Assembly (NCBI GenBank): GCA_905116865.2
Contig: CAJHNH020001090.1
Location: 468,501 to 532,500 of the forward strand
Source of the DNA: Candidula unifasciata
Lineage: Eukaryota; Mollusca; Gastropoda; Stylommatophora; Geomitridae
Direction: 5' to 3'
Length of the DNA: 64,000 nucleotides
Position 1 is the first letter of the stretch. Every line of letters starts with the position of its first letter. Below are positions 22,446 through 34,525 of this stretch, in pieces. A program made the translations under genes and the position numbers. The notes under the pieces are model-generated. The model worked only from the letters and a program-made list of their open reading frames with translations. It was not told the origin of the DNA and ran no database searches.

Positions 22446-22589
22446 ACAAAAACAACATTAGACATCTTATGAGATGTGGCCGAAACGCCATCCTGGGAAT
22501 TCAAACACATGATCTCACTGAACCAGCAGGCCAGATTTGCAAATTCTACCATATTACATACGCAGCCAACAAGATGACAGATTTAGCAG

Positions 22590-22745
22590 CACTAATAGTA
22601 GTGGTAGCAATCGCAGTAGCAGTAATTGCAGCAGCATAACAGCAACAGCAGTAGAAGCAGAGAGTTAGCAGCAGTACAGTAGCAGCAGCAACAGTAGTAG
22701 TAATAATACAGTCGAAGCAGCTACACTAGTAGTAGTAATGCCGTC
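22590..22745. repeat. Imperfect (AGC/AGT)n tract
   Basis: Runs of gcagcagc and agtagtagtaa with interruptions. Confidence 0.8.
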
Positions 22746-22994
22746 ATTGTCGATGTTACAGATGTAGTCCAGATGTGCTGCCGTGATACTGTGGAGCACA
22801 GACACACACACCACTTCCCATAACTGTCAGTAACATGTTATGAAGCATCAGTTTGACACATAGCACGGATGAACGGCCCTGACGTTTTTATGCAATCACT
22901 GATCGTCACCTTTCAACTCGACCCGCTCTGACAGACCTTAACATAAAATAACAGCGGCGGAACCGTTAAGGTCGTGTGTGTGTGTGTGTATTTA

Positions 22995-23140
22995 AACAGA
23001 AAATTTACCGATTGGCACTAATTGAACTGGCACTCGTAGAAAGAAGAAGAAAGATAAAATGACACAGACACACAAAATCGAAAGCTACTAGCTATAGTTA
23101 CTATTACAGGGCAGTCTGGGTTGGGGGGGGGGGGGGATGT
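22995..23140 (-). mobile_element. SINE-D body
   Basis: Minus orientation: actggcactcgtagaaagaa, aaaatcgaaagctac, tagctatagttactattaca. The B-box side is replaced by poly-G. Confidence 0.65.
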
Positions 23141-23344
23141 ATACACTGATGCCTCTTACCTGCCGATGGAGATGTCATAGAGTTTTGAGGTATTTTGTAA
23201 AGCTAACTGTAACTGGCTTTATAGTAACCTATACCCTTCAGGGATTTCTAGGAGCTGTGTGTGAAGGAAATACGATTGGGGGAGGAGCTTAACCACTCCA
23301 CTGCACATGTCGTTGTCGTTAGAGTATGTGAAAGCATGAACACT

Positions 23345-23500
23345 TCAAATTCCTGGGTCAGTAAGAGGCAGACGGAGACAAGAGAGAGAAGATGCTAGGC
23401 AGCCTGACATCACAGCCAGGAAAATCATGTGTGTCAGAACTGAGTGAAAGTAATTGGGGCAGACGGCTGTGAATGGACAGGATATCGAAAACCACACGAC
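23345..23500 (+). pseudogene. LINE C-terminal fragment (SELSES type)
   Basis: Plus strand: RQTETREKMLGSLTS, then CVSELSESNWGRRLW. It shares this order with 63215-63370 and is the likely relative of the 52-bp minisatellite unit. Confidence 0.6.
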
Positions 23501-23829
23501 ATGCCATTTAAGAAGAGAGTCTGTTTCTTGGACTATCTTTATAAGCGCGCGGGCACACACATACACACTATACAAAAAGCGAAAGCAAGATGAAGTGTGA
23601 TAAAAAAAATAATTGGGCAGCGCCCTAAATGTTTTAAACAACAGATAGACGGATGCCGATCTAACCGGAACACATCTCAGATTCTCCGTTAAACACCCTA
23701 AAAGATTGTAATTTCGTACATGTACCCCCTTGATGCTACATGATGTCTCACGCGGGTAAGGGGTGTTGATTCTACATTTTGTTTTAAACATTTTCTCTAG
23801 CTGCATGTGTACCAGCTAACCCAGGGGCA

Positions 23830-23945
23830 GAACTGATCATGCGAGGCGCTGTCGTCATTTGAAGGCGACAGGTTCCATTTCCGAGACGGTAACTATAGTT
23901 TCCGATTGTTATGTTCTCTACATCAGTTTTTTTTCAGCCCTTGGG
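23830..23945 (+). mobile_element. SINE-D, partial
   Basis: tgcgaggcgctgtcgtcatt, aaggcgacaggttccatttc, cggtaactatagtttccgat. Confidence 0.65.
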
Positions 23946-24864
23946 CCGCATAAAAGTGCAGACGGAGTGACAAATTCCGACTAATTATGCATCAAGACAA
24001 GTATATTAATTCCCGAGATAGAGAGCTATCAAACTGTTTTGTTTTTTTTTTAACTTCCTATATGACAGACTTTCTCAGCCATGACAACAATAAAAACCGA
24101 AGAAAAATTGCACGGATGTTACAGCAGTGCTTTATCCATCAGAAACAACGCCCCAGCCAGGTTTATCAGATTTTCTAACATATTATCAGCAGAAGATTTC
24201 GCGTTAGCTGAAAACTATAATTGTCTTACCCTGGCTTTAACGAACACACTGTTATCTACATTTGTTTTCGTTTCTGTGTTTGGTTAGATGGATGGCCCGA
24301 ACAACAATTTTCCCTGCTTTGGGGGCTATGGGTGTAAAATGTTGAGAAACACTGATCTTGCGTGACCTATCTTCCTACTTGTTCACTTCTTTCTGTAAGA
24401 GACTATCAGTACGTTTCTACTTGTTATACACTGTTTTTTTTTTCTGCCACAGGGGTTCTCCCTCTGTATTCCAGGTCAGAAGAGGTCGTTCTACATTTGA
24501 GCCACACTGATAAACACACGCGTGTTCTTATGTTTCGCGCGGAACACAGAACAAGAAAAAAGCGAGGGGGGGGGGGTGGGGGGTTAGAGAAAGAAGATTT
24601 ATTCATTCAAGCAGAAATAGATTCAACGCAATTGTAATAACAGGTCAAATGGCACCACAGGACGAAGAACGACAATATGTCATGATCAAGCATACTACGC
24701 GTTCAAACAAGGCTAGAATCTTACACATGTACTCATTCTAAGGTTAGTTCCCAACCAGGACCAATATGTTGTAAGCACATACACCAACCACTAATACTTG
24801 TGCTAACTATTAAGTAAAGGTGCCTTTCCTATGCCTTCTTGCGTATTGGGCATATAAGGCTAGG

Positions 24865-24990
24865 CCTATATTTTATAGACCAATCGGCGTTCGGTGGGAT
24901 ATGTGGTCAACATCACTCCTGTCGCCTTTACTTCCCAGGACTACACCTGGTACCCACTCAAGGCTGGGTCGACCTGGGAATGCTAATTGT
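24865..24990 (-). mobile_element. SINE-A, partial
   Basis: Minus orientation: tatagaccaatcggcgttcg, gtggtcaacatcactcctgt, cctggtacccactcaaggct. Confidence 0.7.
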
Positions 24991-25094
24991 ACAATAAGTC
25001 AACATAATCCCACAAATCGTCGACCCGCTGAGAGAGGTTAAAAAGCAATTTTCTATTTCAAGGACGTCATATGCTTTTCTGCCAATGCGAAGAA

Positions 25095-25392
25095 GGTCAA
25101 GAATCGAATCCGCATCGACGCGGGTTTTTCCCCTTTCAAAATCGACCTTCGAGAGTTCGCTCCCTGGAGGGGCCGGGCTTTTTTCAAAAATGACCTTGGC
25201 TCCCAGATCGACCCAGCCTTGAGTGGGTACCGGGTGCAGTCCCGGGAAAGTAAAAGTGGTCGGCGTGATGCTGACCATATTACCCATCGAGTACCGACTA
25301 GTCGAGTCTATAAAATACAGGTCTAGCTCTGTGTTTCCCTTGTGCTAAAAGAGTGAAAAGGATCCTATACTTTTACTTAACAAGGGCATGCT
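25095..25392 (+). mobile_element. SINE-A, nearly full length
   Basis: ttttcaaaaatgaccttggc, cccagccttgagtgggtacc, cggcgtgatgctgaccatat, catcgagtaccgactag, end tatacttttacttaac. Opposite in orientation to the copy 100 bp upstream. Confidence 0.75.
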
Positions 25393-26227
25393 GACCCAGC
25401 CGGCGACCTCTTCTTGCATCACCGTGGAGCTCACTCTGACAATGACATCTGGAGACAGACGAAGCCCGGCTTGACGACAGAAAAATAAAAGCCGCGAATA
25501 TTCTAATAAACCAGCCGTGAACTGACCTCAACCAGGTAAGCTAGTCACCTCACACTGTGTAGCACACACTTCACCATTCTGAAGCCAGTAAGCTGTCACA
25601 CCAAGACACGCAACTATCGAACTGTGTTACACATCGGTCTTTGTGCAACAGAACATCAAATAACTGGAAAGGCAAGCAAGCGTGCAAAGGGAAAGGCAAG
25701 GCCACATGTTGATGGACAACAAACATCAAGAGACGTGGTTTTCTGAAACAGTACAAGAAGAAGAAGATCACAAAGCATGGAAGCCTTTCTAGAGACAGCT
25801 TTCACGAAGAGGTGGCACTGGTTGATGCTTTAAAAAAATGATCACACACAGTAGCACGCTTTACTGTTTTCTTCTTGTCCCTTTTTCATATGAGAGAATA
25901 GGCTGACAACTAACTCACATCAAGCCATCCTATGGTTTACTATTTTCTCCCGTTTTTGTCATCTATATCAGGGGCGCTGGCACAAAGAAATCATGAAGGT
26001 GGGATTCTCAGCCTCCTTGAATATTTTCTAGGGGTGGGTGGCTCAGTGGGCCTAAGCTTTGTTTAAGTATTTAATAGTAATAATGAGCCGAACAGTAAAA
26101 AAATGTATTATATTTTAAATAATATGAGATGTATAAACACAAACATTTGAAAAAAGATAGCCATACATGTTTGGGAGCGGGGGAGGGATAACTTAGCCCC
26201 ATTACACATGTGCTGGGTGGAGTGCAT
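25393..26227. other. No recognisable feature
   Basis: Short gaagaagaag at 25757; nothing else. Confidence 0.5.
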
Positions 26228-26640
26228 TCAAAACCCGACATCACAGCACTCGGGGCAGGCGCATAAGCGCTCCGTCCCCAGCTTCAATAGCCAGCAACGA
26301 GTTCCGATATCAATGGTGCCAGTAGCATTCTGATTTACGTCTATCTTGCCGTTCCGTTGAGCGTCAAGTATCGGCCAGATCCCTTGGTTACCTCCCCGGT
26401 GCATCGCTCTCACCAGATTGTGGTGAGTCAATCGCTCCTTCGAATTGTACGTTTTCTCCCAAGGCCCTAACCATGTCTGCCTTATCATGCATCAATATTA
26501 GCAAGTTGTGCATAGCCAGCCAGTCTGTCCGCCTGTTCCTTTCCCAACACACCGGCATTCCCAGGTGAAAAGATCTAGACAATATTCCCCCGAAGCGAGG
26601 CATGCCACTCTGCACGAAGCATGCCTGTCCTCACCTTCCT
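26228..26640 (-). pseudogene. I-clade LINE 3' end fragment
   Basis: The minus strand reads NRRTDWLAM (post-RNase H), HDKADMVRALGEN, then ATGTIDIGTRCWLLKLGTE and CPECCDVGF*. It is parallel to the 49.6-kb fragment, with frameshifts between segments. Confidence 0.75.
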
Positions 26641-26706
26641 CAGCAGGCTTTCTCAGTCAGACACAATCACGATGGGTGTCCCCTAACACATATGAAGATG
26701 CAGGTT

Positions 26707-26737
26707 TTTTTTTTTTTTTGGGGGGGGGGGGGGGGGC
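26707..26737. repeat. Poly-T directly followed by poly-G
   Basis: About 17 T then 16 G, reverse-complement class of the 7.8-kb tract. Confidence 0.95.
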
Positions 26738-27021
26738 TCAATGTGCCTAGACCTTCGGGTTCGTGTGCCCTAGGTATATATCTGTAGGTTCAACGTTAAC
26801 ATCACTGCATCAGGCTTGAATTAAAGCCGAGTCTTCAACAAGATTCAGCACGGGGTGCTGCTGTTTGTGTATGCCCGTGTGGTTTCTAAGAGGTTATGGT
26901 TGTAAATTCTACTAACCCGACTAGTCGCCTACACAGTGCTTAAGCTAAAACATTTTTTAAATTGTAATTTAATCCGATATAGGCACACATGCAAACTCCC
27001 TCACGCTATGATGTTAAAGTT

Positions 27022-27265
27022 AAAAAGTTAGCTGCGTATCCTCACTGGAAGCTGCAAAACCAGCCCAGCATTTTTGGGCTGTTGTAGTTTTTCTAGACAA
27101 ATTGTACATTCACTAGTTAGCGCCTGCCAAGAACGGTCGGCTCTCGGCACCACTGCTGAAACCAAAGCAAGACGTCCTGTTGCCAAATTGTCCGTAGCTG
27201 GGATTGAACCTGCACCTCGGCATTACGAAGCGCGCTGGCAACGCTGAAGCCACAGACGCAGACAT
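27022..27265 (-). mobile_element. SINE-C, diverged
   Basis: Minus orientation: gtagctgggattgaacctgc, ggcattacgaagcgcgctgg, gcaccactgctgaaaccaaa. Confidence 0.7.
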
Positions 27266-27589
27266 ATCATGATGTGTAGGGCAAAAATTCTAAATACTGT
27301 TCATCGTTTTCTGTATATTTTATTTTTCCTTCTTTTTCAAACCGCCGATTCAAAATTTGTTTATCTTCCCGTGCCCTTTCATACTGCTTCCCGGACACCT
27401 TAAGATAGCACACGTGGCTTCAAGGAAAGGTGAAAGCGTCTTAAAGATAAGATAGTAAAAACACCTCAAAGCAAACGCGGTGGTTGACATCCGCAAACCT
27501 GTTAAACAAGATGGTCTGAACCAGCGCCAAACGTGCGTGCAGACGAGGTACAGTCCTTTTTCTTCTCTTCCACTTTGTACCTCATCGAA

Positions 27590-28010
27590 GTGTCGGGGGG
27601 AGATGTAATGTTCGTTGATGAGCTCTGTCAAGGGCACTATTAAGACTGATGTTCATTTCTGCAAGGCTGTTCATAATGCCATCACTACATATTTTCCGAG
27701 GTCTTCCACTCGCTCTATACCCGTTGTAACGTTTTAGTGTGGCTCGCTGTGGCAGATAGTCCCAGGGCATTCTTTTTAGGTGTCCAAACCACTTCATCTG
27801 TTGTTCTTTGATGACCTGTAAGACTGGCTTTATTCCTAGCATTCGTCTGATTTCATGATTTCGTATTCTGTCTTTCCTTGAAACTCCTGCAGCTCTTCTA
27901 AGGCATTTCATCTCTGTTGTCACAATTTTACGTTCATTGGAGAATGTAAGTGTCCACGTTTGACACTGATAGCATAGAGGAGGTACAGTAGTACGTACAA
28001 TTACAGAACA
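27590..28010 (-). pseudogene. LINE C-terminal fragment
   Basis: The minus strand reads CQTWTLTFSNERKIVTTEMK, LRRAAGVSRKDRIRNHEIR, KWFGHLKRMPWDYLPQRATL, ASGRPRKI and LDRAHQR, all in one frame. This is a LINE family distinct from the 37.2-kb one, with TEMKCLRR and RKDRIRN hallmarks. Confidence 0.78.
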
Positions 28011-28104
28011 CCGAACTATCGGCACATCCGCCCAGCACAATACAACCCGCTATTATAGTTAACCAGCTGATGCAACAATAGGCTTCTCTAGTCTCCACTG
28101 AATT

Positions 28105-28312
28105 ACCAAACAGACAATGTATTGATAGGCACTCACAGAAAGAAGTAGAAAGATATAAGGACATCTCAGACAACATAAAAATCGAAAACTATAGTTACCG
28201 TGCTGGGAATCGAACCTGTTACCTCCAAATTACGTATGCGCCTCACTATGGAAACAATTGTCCTAAAAACATGACCAACTAGGCACCCATAAAAAAGGTG
28301 TCTTCACTGGAT
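28105..28312 (-). mobile_element. SINE-D, near full length
   Basis: Minus orientation: aggcactcacagaaagaagt, aaaatcgaaaactatagtta, gggaatcgaacctgttacct (B box), aggcacccataaaaaaggtg. Confidence 0.72.
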
Positions 28313-28341
28313 ATGCAGTTTTCATCTAACACGGTCGTGAC

Positions 28342-28615
28342 CAATGCTGTCGAATTTTTTTTGGGAAAGTACCAATTTTTTTAACGTACCTCAACACATC
28401 AAAAGGTACATTTTAAATTTAAAAAAAAAAAAGTTACAACGTCTTTAAACATGCACACGCCTACACATGCATAAATATGTATCGATCCAACATATAATAC
28501 CATCACTTAAAATATCGATGCTAAATTTCTAAAACATACCATGTGGAAGGCGAGGTACCAAAAGTAGTTGTGCTAGCACCAAATTAATACGAAAGTACCA
28601 ACTTCGACAGCCCTG
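28342..28615. mobile_element. hAT-like MITE candidate
   Basis: Ends caatgctgtcgaa (28342) and ttcgacagccctg (to 28615), flanked by gtcgtgac / gctatgac (6 of 8 matching). AT-rich, non-coding. Confidence 0.4.
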
Positions 28616-28849
28616 GCTATGACATGCACATATCAATAAGCCCTGGGGATACTGCGTGTGTACGGGCTGGTAGAGAGGAGGTGGGAATATAACGTTATTT
28701 AAATATACCTGAAACTGCACTGTAGGAGTAGCCAATCAGGTGACGCCTTCATAACTGTTGTTGGCTGCAATATACCTCTAAAGCTAAAAGTCGAGAGTTC
28801 ACCGCACCTGGCTTTCCTATATCGCTCGGCCTCCGTGCACAGAATGACT

Positions 28850-28950
28850 AGCCGCCTGCCAACAGGGTCGCACAAAGCACGAACTCTGCTGTTTCAGTGG
28901 ATTTGCGTAAAACTTGCACTGATAAACTGAATACAGCAACATTTAATTCA
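28850..28950. repeat. Diverged interspersed repeat, copy 2
   Basis: agccgcctgccaacagggtc, gcacaaagcacgaact and aaacttgcactgataaactg. Identity unknown; a weaker match lies at 21550-21660. Confidence 0.5.
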
Positions 28951-29061
28951 AAACTGTGCAGACTCCAGCTAATGAAAGTTTGTAACTTATTAGTAGTTAT
29001 CGTCTGAGTCATTCTCCATGATTGTGATCCATGCAACAGTACTTATTAGATGACTGAGCCC

Positions 29062-29130
29062 ACCTAGCTAGCTCAGTTGGTTAAACCTGAATGCACGGCG
29101 ACCAGGTGACGAACCCCTTGTGGTCCGGGT
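29062..29130 (+). mobile_element. tRNA-like sequence, probable SINE head
   Basis: cacctagctagctcagttgg resembles a tRNA D-arm (A box) and gggttcacgccta a B box, but the spacing is too long and the acceptor stem does not close, so it is not a tRNA gene. Confidence 0.4.
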
Positions 29131-29149
29131 TCACGCCTAGGGGTAGGCA

Positions 29150-29929
29150 GAAAAGCCACATTTCTCCCAGACTGATGGTATCTATCATGGAATCAAGGCT
29201 GCAAAATCCATGGTACCCAGCCAAAAGGTAAACTCATGGCTTCTAGACACTTGAAAAAAAAAAAAATAATGGAGCTCAATAGCAAAGTATACTTCGACTT
29301 TGTGTGACTTAGTTAAGGACCTATGCCCCTCTGAGGTGATAACAAGCAGAGGACACCTTCTCTTGCCTCTCATATTACTTTCTACATCTGTTCCCTCATC
29401 TTCGCCCAAACTTCGGCTTCAACATGTTTATGATTCCATCTCTAGAAGTGGTTTTACAACAGTGTTCAAGTGGTGTAAGATGTCAAGAAAACTAACACTA
29501 AAACTAAATAAGGTTAAAATACTAAGCAAAAGCAATATGCTTAACAAACAGTTTAGAAATATTTGACAAAGACTTTACAATTATTGCAATATAACCACCT
29601 GTATCACATCACACAGATTATCACGTAATGATTCAGTACCACAAAAATAGCACCACTCTTATCAGATTTATTTCCATTTAGGTTTTGTGTGTCATTTTGG
29701 AGGGAAAAGAATCAACTCATTGCCCCTCATAAAAGTAAACTAATTAAGGACCTGTTCAAATTGGATGTGTTCAGGCCGAAAATAACAGCCTATCTGTAAA
29801 CCACTGTAAAACGCCAACAGACCTTTTTAACAGCAACTGAAGAAGAATACAAGACTTCCTAAATGTACAAACTAATATGAAGATCAGCTGAACAGATAAA
29901 ACCATACAGAAATTCAATCTATAGCACAC
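29150..29929. other. No recognisable feature
   Basis: AT-rich, short ORFs without family resemblance. Confidence 0.5.
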
Positions 29930-30395
29930 CATATATGAATTCACACTATAACACAGCACAAAGAAATTCAAACTATAGTACACCACAAATGAATTCAAAC
30001 TATAACACAGCACATGTGAATTCAAACTATAACACAGCACACATGAATTCAAACTATAACACAGCACACGTGAATTCAAACTATGACACAGCACACGTGA
30101 ATTCAAGCTATGACACACCCCATGTGAATTCAAACTATGACACACCCAATGTGAATTCAAACTATGACACACCCCATATGAATTCAAACTATGACACACC
30201 CCATATGAATTCAAACTATAACACACCACATATGAAATCAAACTATAACACACCACATATGAATTCAAACTATAACACAGCACATATGAATTCAAACTAT
30301 AACACACCACAAATGAATTCAAACTATAACACACCACATATGAAATCAAACTATAACTATAACACAGCACATTTGAATTCAAACTGTAACAAACA
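29930..30395. repeat. 27-bp minisatellite with ORFs on both strands, about 17 units
   Basis: Unit acatatgaattcaaactata then acacacc, with a GAATTC site in almost every unit. Because 27 is divisible by 3, the plus strand reads HMNSNYNTP and the minus strand NSYVVCYSL repeats. The plus frame runs to 30579, adding about 60 non-repetitive codons. No known domain; I doubt it is a gene. Confidence 0.93.
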
Positions 30396-30629
30396 CTTGG
30401 GAGCTATACAAGTCAGAGATAACTTCATTGTTGTGAAACAGAAGAATTTAAGATTCTGTGGTTTTATGACCTGGCAACACTGCTGGCCTTCACAGGTTGC
30501 AACTGAGAGCAAACTTTATGGAGGTGTCAACAAACTGAAGTTGACTGCTACATTTCTGAACTATTTTCATTCCGCCTGATGTCTCTGTACAGGGAGGGAA
30601 GAGGGGAGTATTTTCAAACATGAACTTCA

Positions 30630-30775
30630 CTGGCCTCTAGGTAGGCGACCCAGCTTAAATTGGTACCAGATGGTCTTGGAAAGTAAAGAGAGCTGGTAGG
30701 ATGTTGACCACATCACCCATCGAGGGCCCAATGGTTTATATGTATAGGAATTTATCTTTATATGCCCAATGGGCC
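30630..30775 (+). mobile_element. SINE-A, partial
   Basis: cccagcttaaattggtacca, ggatgttgaccacatcaccc, catcgagggcccaatgg. The tRNA head is missing. Confidence 0.65.
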
Positions 30776-30804
30776 ACTGGCGGAGTGGTAGTCAAGAGAG
30801 ACGT

Positions 30805-30905
30805 ACAACTGGAGTATCTTGCGTTCAGTGGGCCCATAGCAAGGGACTTATGAACGTATAATACGTTCCTTGGACTCAAAGAGTTATGGGACCCTCACTT
30901 TTTAC
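30805..30905. mobile_element. MITE family TD, partial
   Basis: The minus strand starts aactctttgagtccaaggaa and continues gtattatacgtt, then ccactgaacgcaag, as in the other TD copies. Confidence 0.5.
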
Positions 30906-31004
30906 TTGACTTAACACAGGTAATTGTAAAATCTCACATATAATATACTCAACTGCCAACTACTGCCTATGTTATACCACTTTTGGAGTGTAGGCACGGG
31001 CGGC

Positions 31005-31140
31005 TTTGAGCCTGAGGATTCACGGCCACATGGCTAGTGCTGTCACCACAACTGTGCAGGCGAGGATTTTGCAAAAAAAATTCCCCAGCCTCACCGAGGA
31101 TTTGAACCCAGGTCTCCCTTTTGGCCGGCCTCTTCTCCAC
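31005..31140 (-). mobile_element. tRNA-headed SINE fragment
   Basis: The minus strand has ggttcaaatcctc (B box) and an A-box-like stretch around 31050. Body lost. Confidence 0.4.
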
Positions 31141-31334
31141 CCATAATATACAAGTACTAATCAGGTAATCACAGTTTCATTTCCACAGCAACGGATCAAC
31201 CCAGCTGCTTGTTTCCTGTGCCAGCAGAAACCACACAAAATGCCCTCGCTGCCCCTTGCCCAAAATGTGAAAGCGTAAATACTTTTTTTTAAACCGCCAT
31301 TTCTTCTATTGAAAGTAACCTATATTAGAAAATC

Positions 31335-31695
31335 AGGCTCTCCTTGCAACTACGGCCACATATTGGGAGTACGCCGGAGTTCAGTCCCCTGGCCGCATTG
31401 CAATTATGGAGTGGAAAAGAGGGAATGAAACAAATGACGTAATTAGTGTGTGTTGGCGATAGACAACGTGAGCGATAGACAGCGTGCAGTGCACTGCTGT
31501 CATCATAGGGTTAGGGTTTAGGGTTAGGGTTGGGGTAACACACGCTAATTTGAGTCGCAGCGCGTGCTCTACCAGCCATGTCGACCTCACTTTGTTGTGT
31601 GATTCATTCCTCCTCCATTCTGTAATTGCAATGAGGCCTGGGGACTGAACTCCGGCATACTCCCCCAATATGTGGCCGTAGTTGCAAGGAGAACT
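31335..31695. mobile_element. MITE family TC, 361 bp, with candidate 7-bp duplication
   Basis: Terminal inverted repeats of about 80 bp: ctccttgcaactacggccac at 31340 and its reverse complement ending 31691; both continue through tattggg and the ggagttcagtcccc block. GAAAATC at 31328-31334 and 31696-31702. Centre: gttagggtttagggttaggg. Confidence 0.85.
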
Positions 31696-32014
31696 GAAAA
31701 TCGTTCACATTTTTACAATTTTGTCAAAAATTAAATGAACTGATACTGAATGTTTTGTGTTCTTTCTATACGTCAACCATTGTGCAATGCCATTCATATT
31801 CTTGATTTCTTCCATCCTACACTAGATCCTCCTAGTAATAGTGATAATGAAGGTTTCCACAAGTTTAGACTTTTCATACCCATCTCTTTACAATGTTGCA
31901 AAAAATTATGGTTTATTTTGTTGATGAATATCCATTTTCAAAAGATTTTACTTTACTTCACTTAGTTGCTCCTCTTTCACCCTGGGGTGTAGAGATTAAC
32001 CAGAGAGATCACCA

Positions 32015-32790
32015 CATATCTCTATCTGCAGTTGTCTTTTTCAGGTTTGTTCCATTTGAGTCCTCTGTCAGTTAAGGAACTGTCAGATGTTTTCTCAGTG
32101 AACCCTAGGTTATCTCTGTGGTCTGGTTCCCTGGTTTTTGACCTCCCATGGTGGCCGAATTCCTCCTATTCTGCATGCATGTCCAAACCATTTAAAGCTT
32201 GTAAGACCTGGATTTTGAAGCCATGACGTATTGTCTGACTGCGGACTTTGTTCCTTGGACCACCTTTCTCAGATATTTACCTTCTATAGTCTGAAGATGG
32301 CTTCTACGAGCTGTTATTACCCATCACTCACACCCAGAGGTCAGGACTGGCACATAGAGCGGTAAACTGCTATTTGTGTCCTCTTGCTAATTCCTTTTTT
32401 TGCTGAGAAACCCTCAGTTTATGGACTGGAAGAGTCTCCCAGCTGCTGCTTTTTGAGCAGCCAGCTTTGACTTGATGCCTCTATTCTGGTCAACCACGAC
32501 TCCAAGAAAAAGTGAATTGGTTGACCTGTTCCAGTGTATCTTGTCCCATCATGATCTCGTGTTTCTTTTTCTTCTCCTCTCTTGAGAGATTACCATGGTT
32601 TTAATTTTGGAGATAGTAATGGTCATCTCTCTCTTCTCAAGCTCTTCCTTCCAGACAAGTAAGTTGGACTGAAGATGTGCCTCTGATTTAGCTATCAGGG
32701 CCACATCATCTGCACATGCCAGCTCTGTAAGCTCAACATTAGTGATTCTAACATACCATTTAAATTCCTCTATTCTGTGCAGGCATCAGT
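32015..32790 (-). pseudogene. LINE fragment: RT active site to C-terminus
   Basis: The minus strand reads ELTELACADDVALIAKSEAH (RT motif C with Tyr/Phe changed to Cys), LVWKEELEKREMTITISKIKTM, VVVDQNRGIKSKLAAQKAAAG, then KWFGHACRIGG and GRPR-like sequence. It is degenerate, with stops. The rest of RT is missing. Confidence 0.68.
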
Positions 32791-32904
32791 TATAATCGTA
32801 GTTTATTAGTAACTGCTTTAGTTGTTCTCCATGTTTCTGCTCCTTACAACAATACTGATTTGACATTAGAATTAAAAATGTTAAGTTTAGTAGTTTTAAT
32901 TTCT

Positions 32905-33075
32905 GGTTCTCCTTTAAACTACGGCCGGTTAGTCAGAGTTCAGTCCCCTGGCTACAGTGCAATTCAAAGTGGAGAAGGCACGAATCCCAAAACAAAGTGC
33001 CGTCGACATGTGCTTTACATGTGTTACCCTAATCCTAACTATTTATTCATAGGGAGGGCATGTGAAGCGAGACAG
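32905..33075. mobile_element. MITE family TC, one-ended relic
   Basis: ttctcctttaaactacggcc and gagttcagtcccctggct match the TC left end, followed by gttaccctaatcctaac. The other end is not found. Confidence 0.5.
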
Positions 33076-33489
33076 GAGAACGGAAACAATATTTACCTCT
33101 ATTGTCTAGTCCATCTGGTTCTGAGTTATCCGCCATTTTCAGCAGGCATGACGTCACAATAATGTTTCAAAAGGAAGTGACCTCTGGGGGTCACGACCTT
33201 TGTTATGGTCAAAATAGCAGCAGACAGCTGATAAGGATTCACCAGGACCGGCTCTAGGAAAGCTACAAAAGCTGTTTATGCGTGTGTAGGAAAGCTACAG
33301 GAGTGGGTGGGATTCATTAATCATCATCATCATGACCTTGATGTGCCATTATATAATCACATGGGGCAAACAGTGTATCACGCATTCCCTTCTATCCTCT
33401 GCACGCCTTTGGAAATAATAGATGGAATCCAATTCAGCAACATTGCTACTCTTATCAACGATCTTTTTAGAGGTTCTCTTAGACCCATT
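33076..33489. other. No recognisable feature
   Basis: Has repeated aggaaagctacaaaagctg / aggaaagctacaggag words near 33255-33305. Confidence 0.45.
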
Positions 33490-33728
33490 GTCGGCTCTGT
33501 GGCTAAGTCGATGCGAACGCTTCGTAATGCCGGGATGCCGGGTTCGATCCCAGCTGCGGGCCATGCGCCTTGCGTTGGTTTCGACAGTGGTATTAAGAAA
33601 GCCGACCGTCCAGGAGGCAATGGCAAACTACTGGACGTACATTTGCCTAGAAAAGCCACACAACAGCCAGGGGCTGTTGGGATTGGTTCTGCAACGCCCT
33701 GTAAAGGATACGCAACTAGCCTTAGACG
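33490..33728 (+). mobile_element. SINE-C (tRNA-derived), well kept
   Basis: cggctctgtggctaagtcga, gggttcgatcccagctgcg, caacagccaggggctgttgg and cgcaactagcctt. About 90% like the 22-kb copy by eye. Confidence 0.82.
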
Positions 33729-34131
33729 CATTAGAAGCCTAGGAGCACAAGCGCTCCACCCCCTCCCCAGTCTTAAAGAGAACTGAGCGTAAACTCTTTT
33801 ATATTTTTAGGGAGCCAACTTATTTTAAACATCAATCCAGCGATTTCCCCTAACCTCAGACAGAATAGTAGAGCGTTTATGGGAATGTCCAGTGCTGAAT
33901 TGCCAGTTCTTGAATCAGGACTCAACACCAACAATTAAAACAGCAAAAAAAAAAAAAAAAATGTTAATTTTTATCTCCTGTCCCCGTTCATCGTAACTTA
34001 GAACAACAGTGCCACTGCTTGATGTTAGAGCTTTTAAAGGGGTAGAAAATTATAGGGAAGAGAAAACGTGGGTAAGAAAAAACAAATAGTTTATGTTACC
34101 TTTACAAAATCGATCACAATAAACAAACACA

Positions 34132-34525
<394 letters not shown>

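Noticed and set aside
23345..23806. 153-codon minus ORF as a host gene
   Set aside because: It lies antisense to a LINE fragment and has no recognisable domain.
29062..29130. tRNA gene
   Set aside because: A and B boxes are recognisable but arm spacing is wrong and the acceptor stem does not pair; it is a SINE head.
31505..31535. Interstitial telomere
   Set aside because: Only a few TTAGGG-like units, located at the centre of a MITE.
33307..33786. 159-codon ORF
   Set aside because: Most of it is SINE-C sequence.
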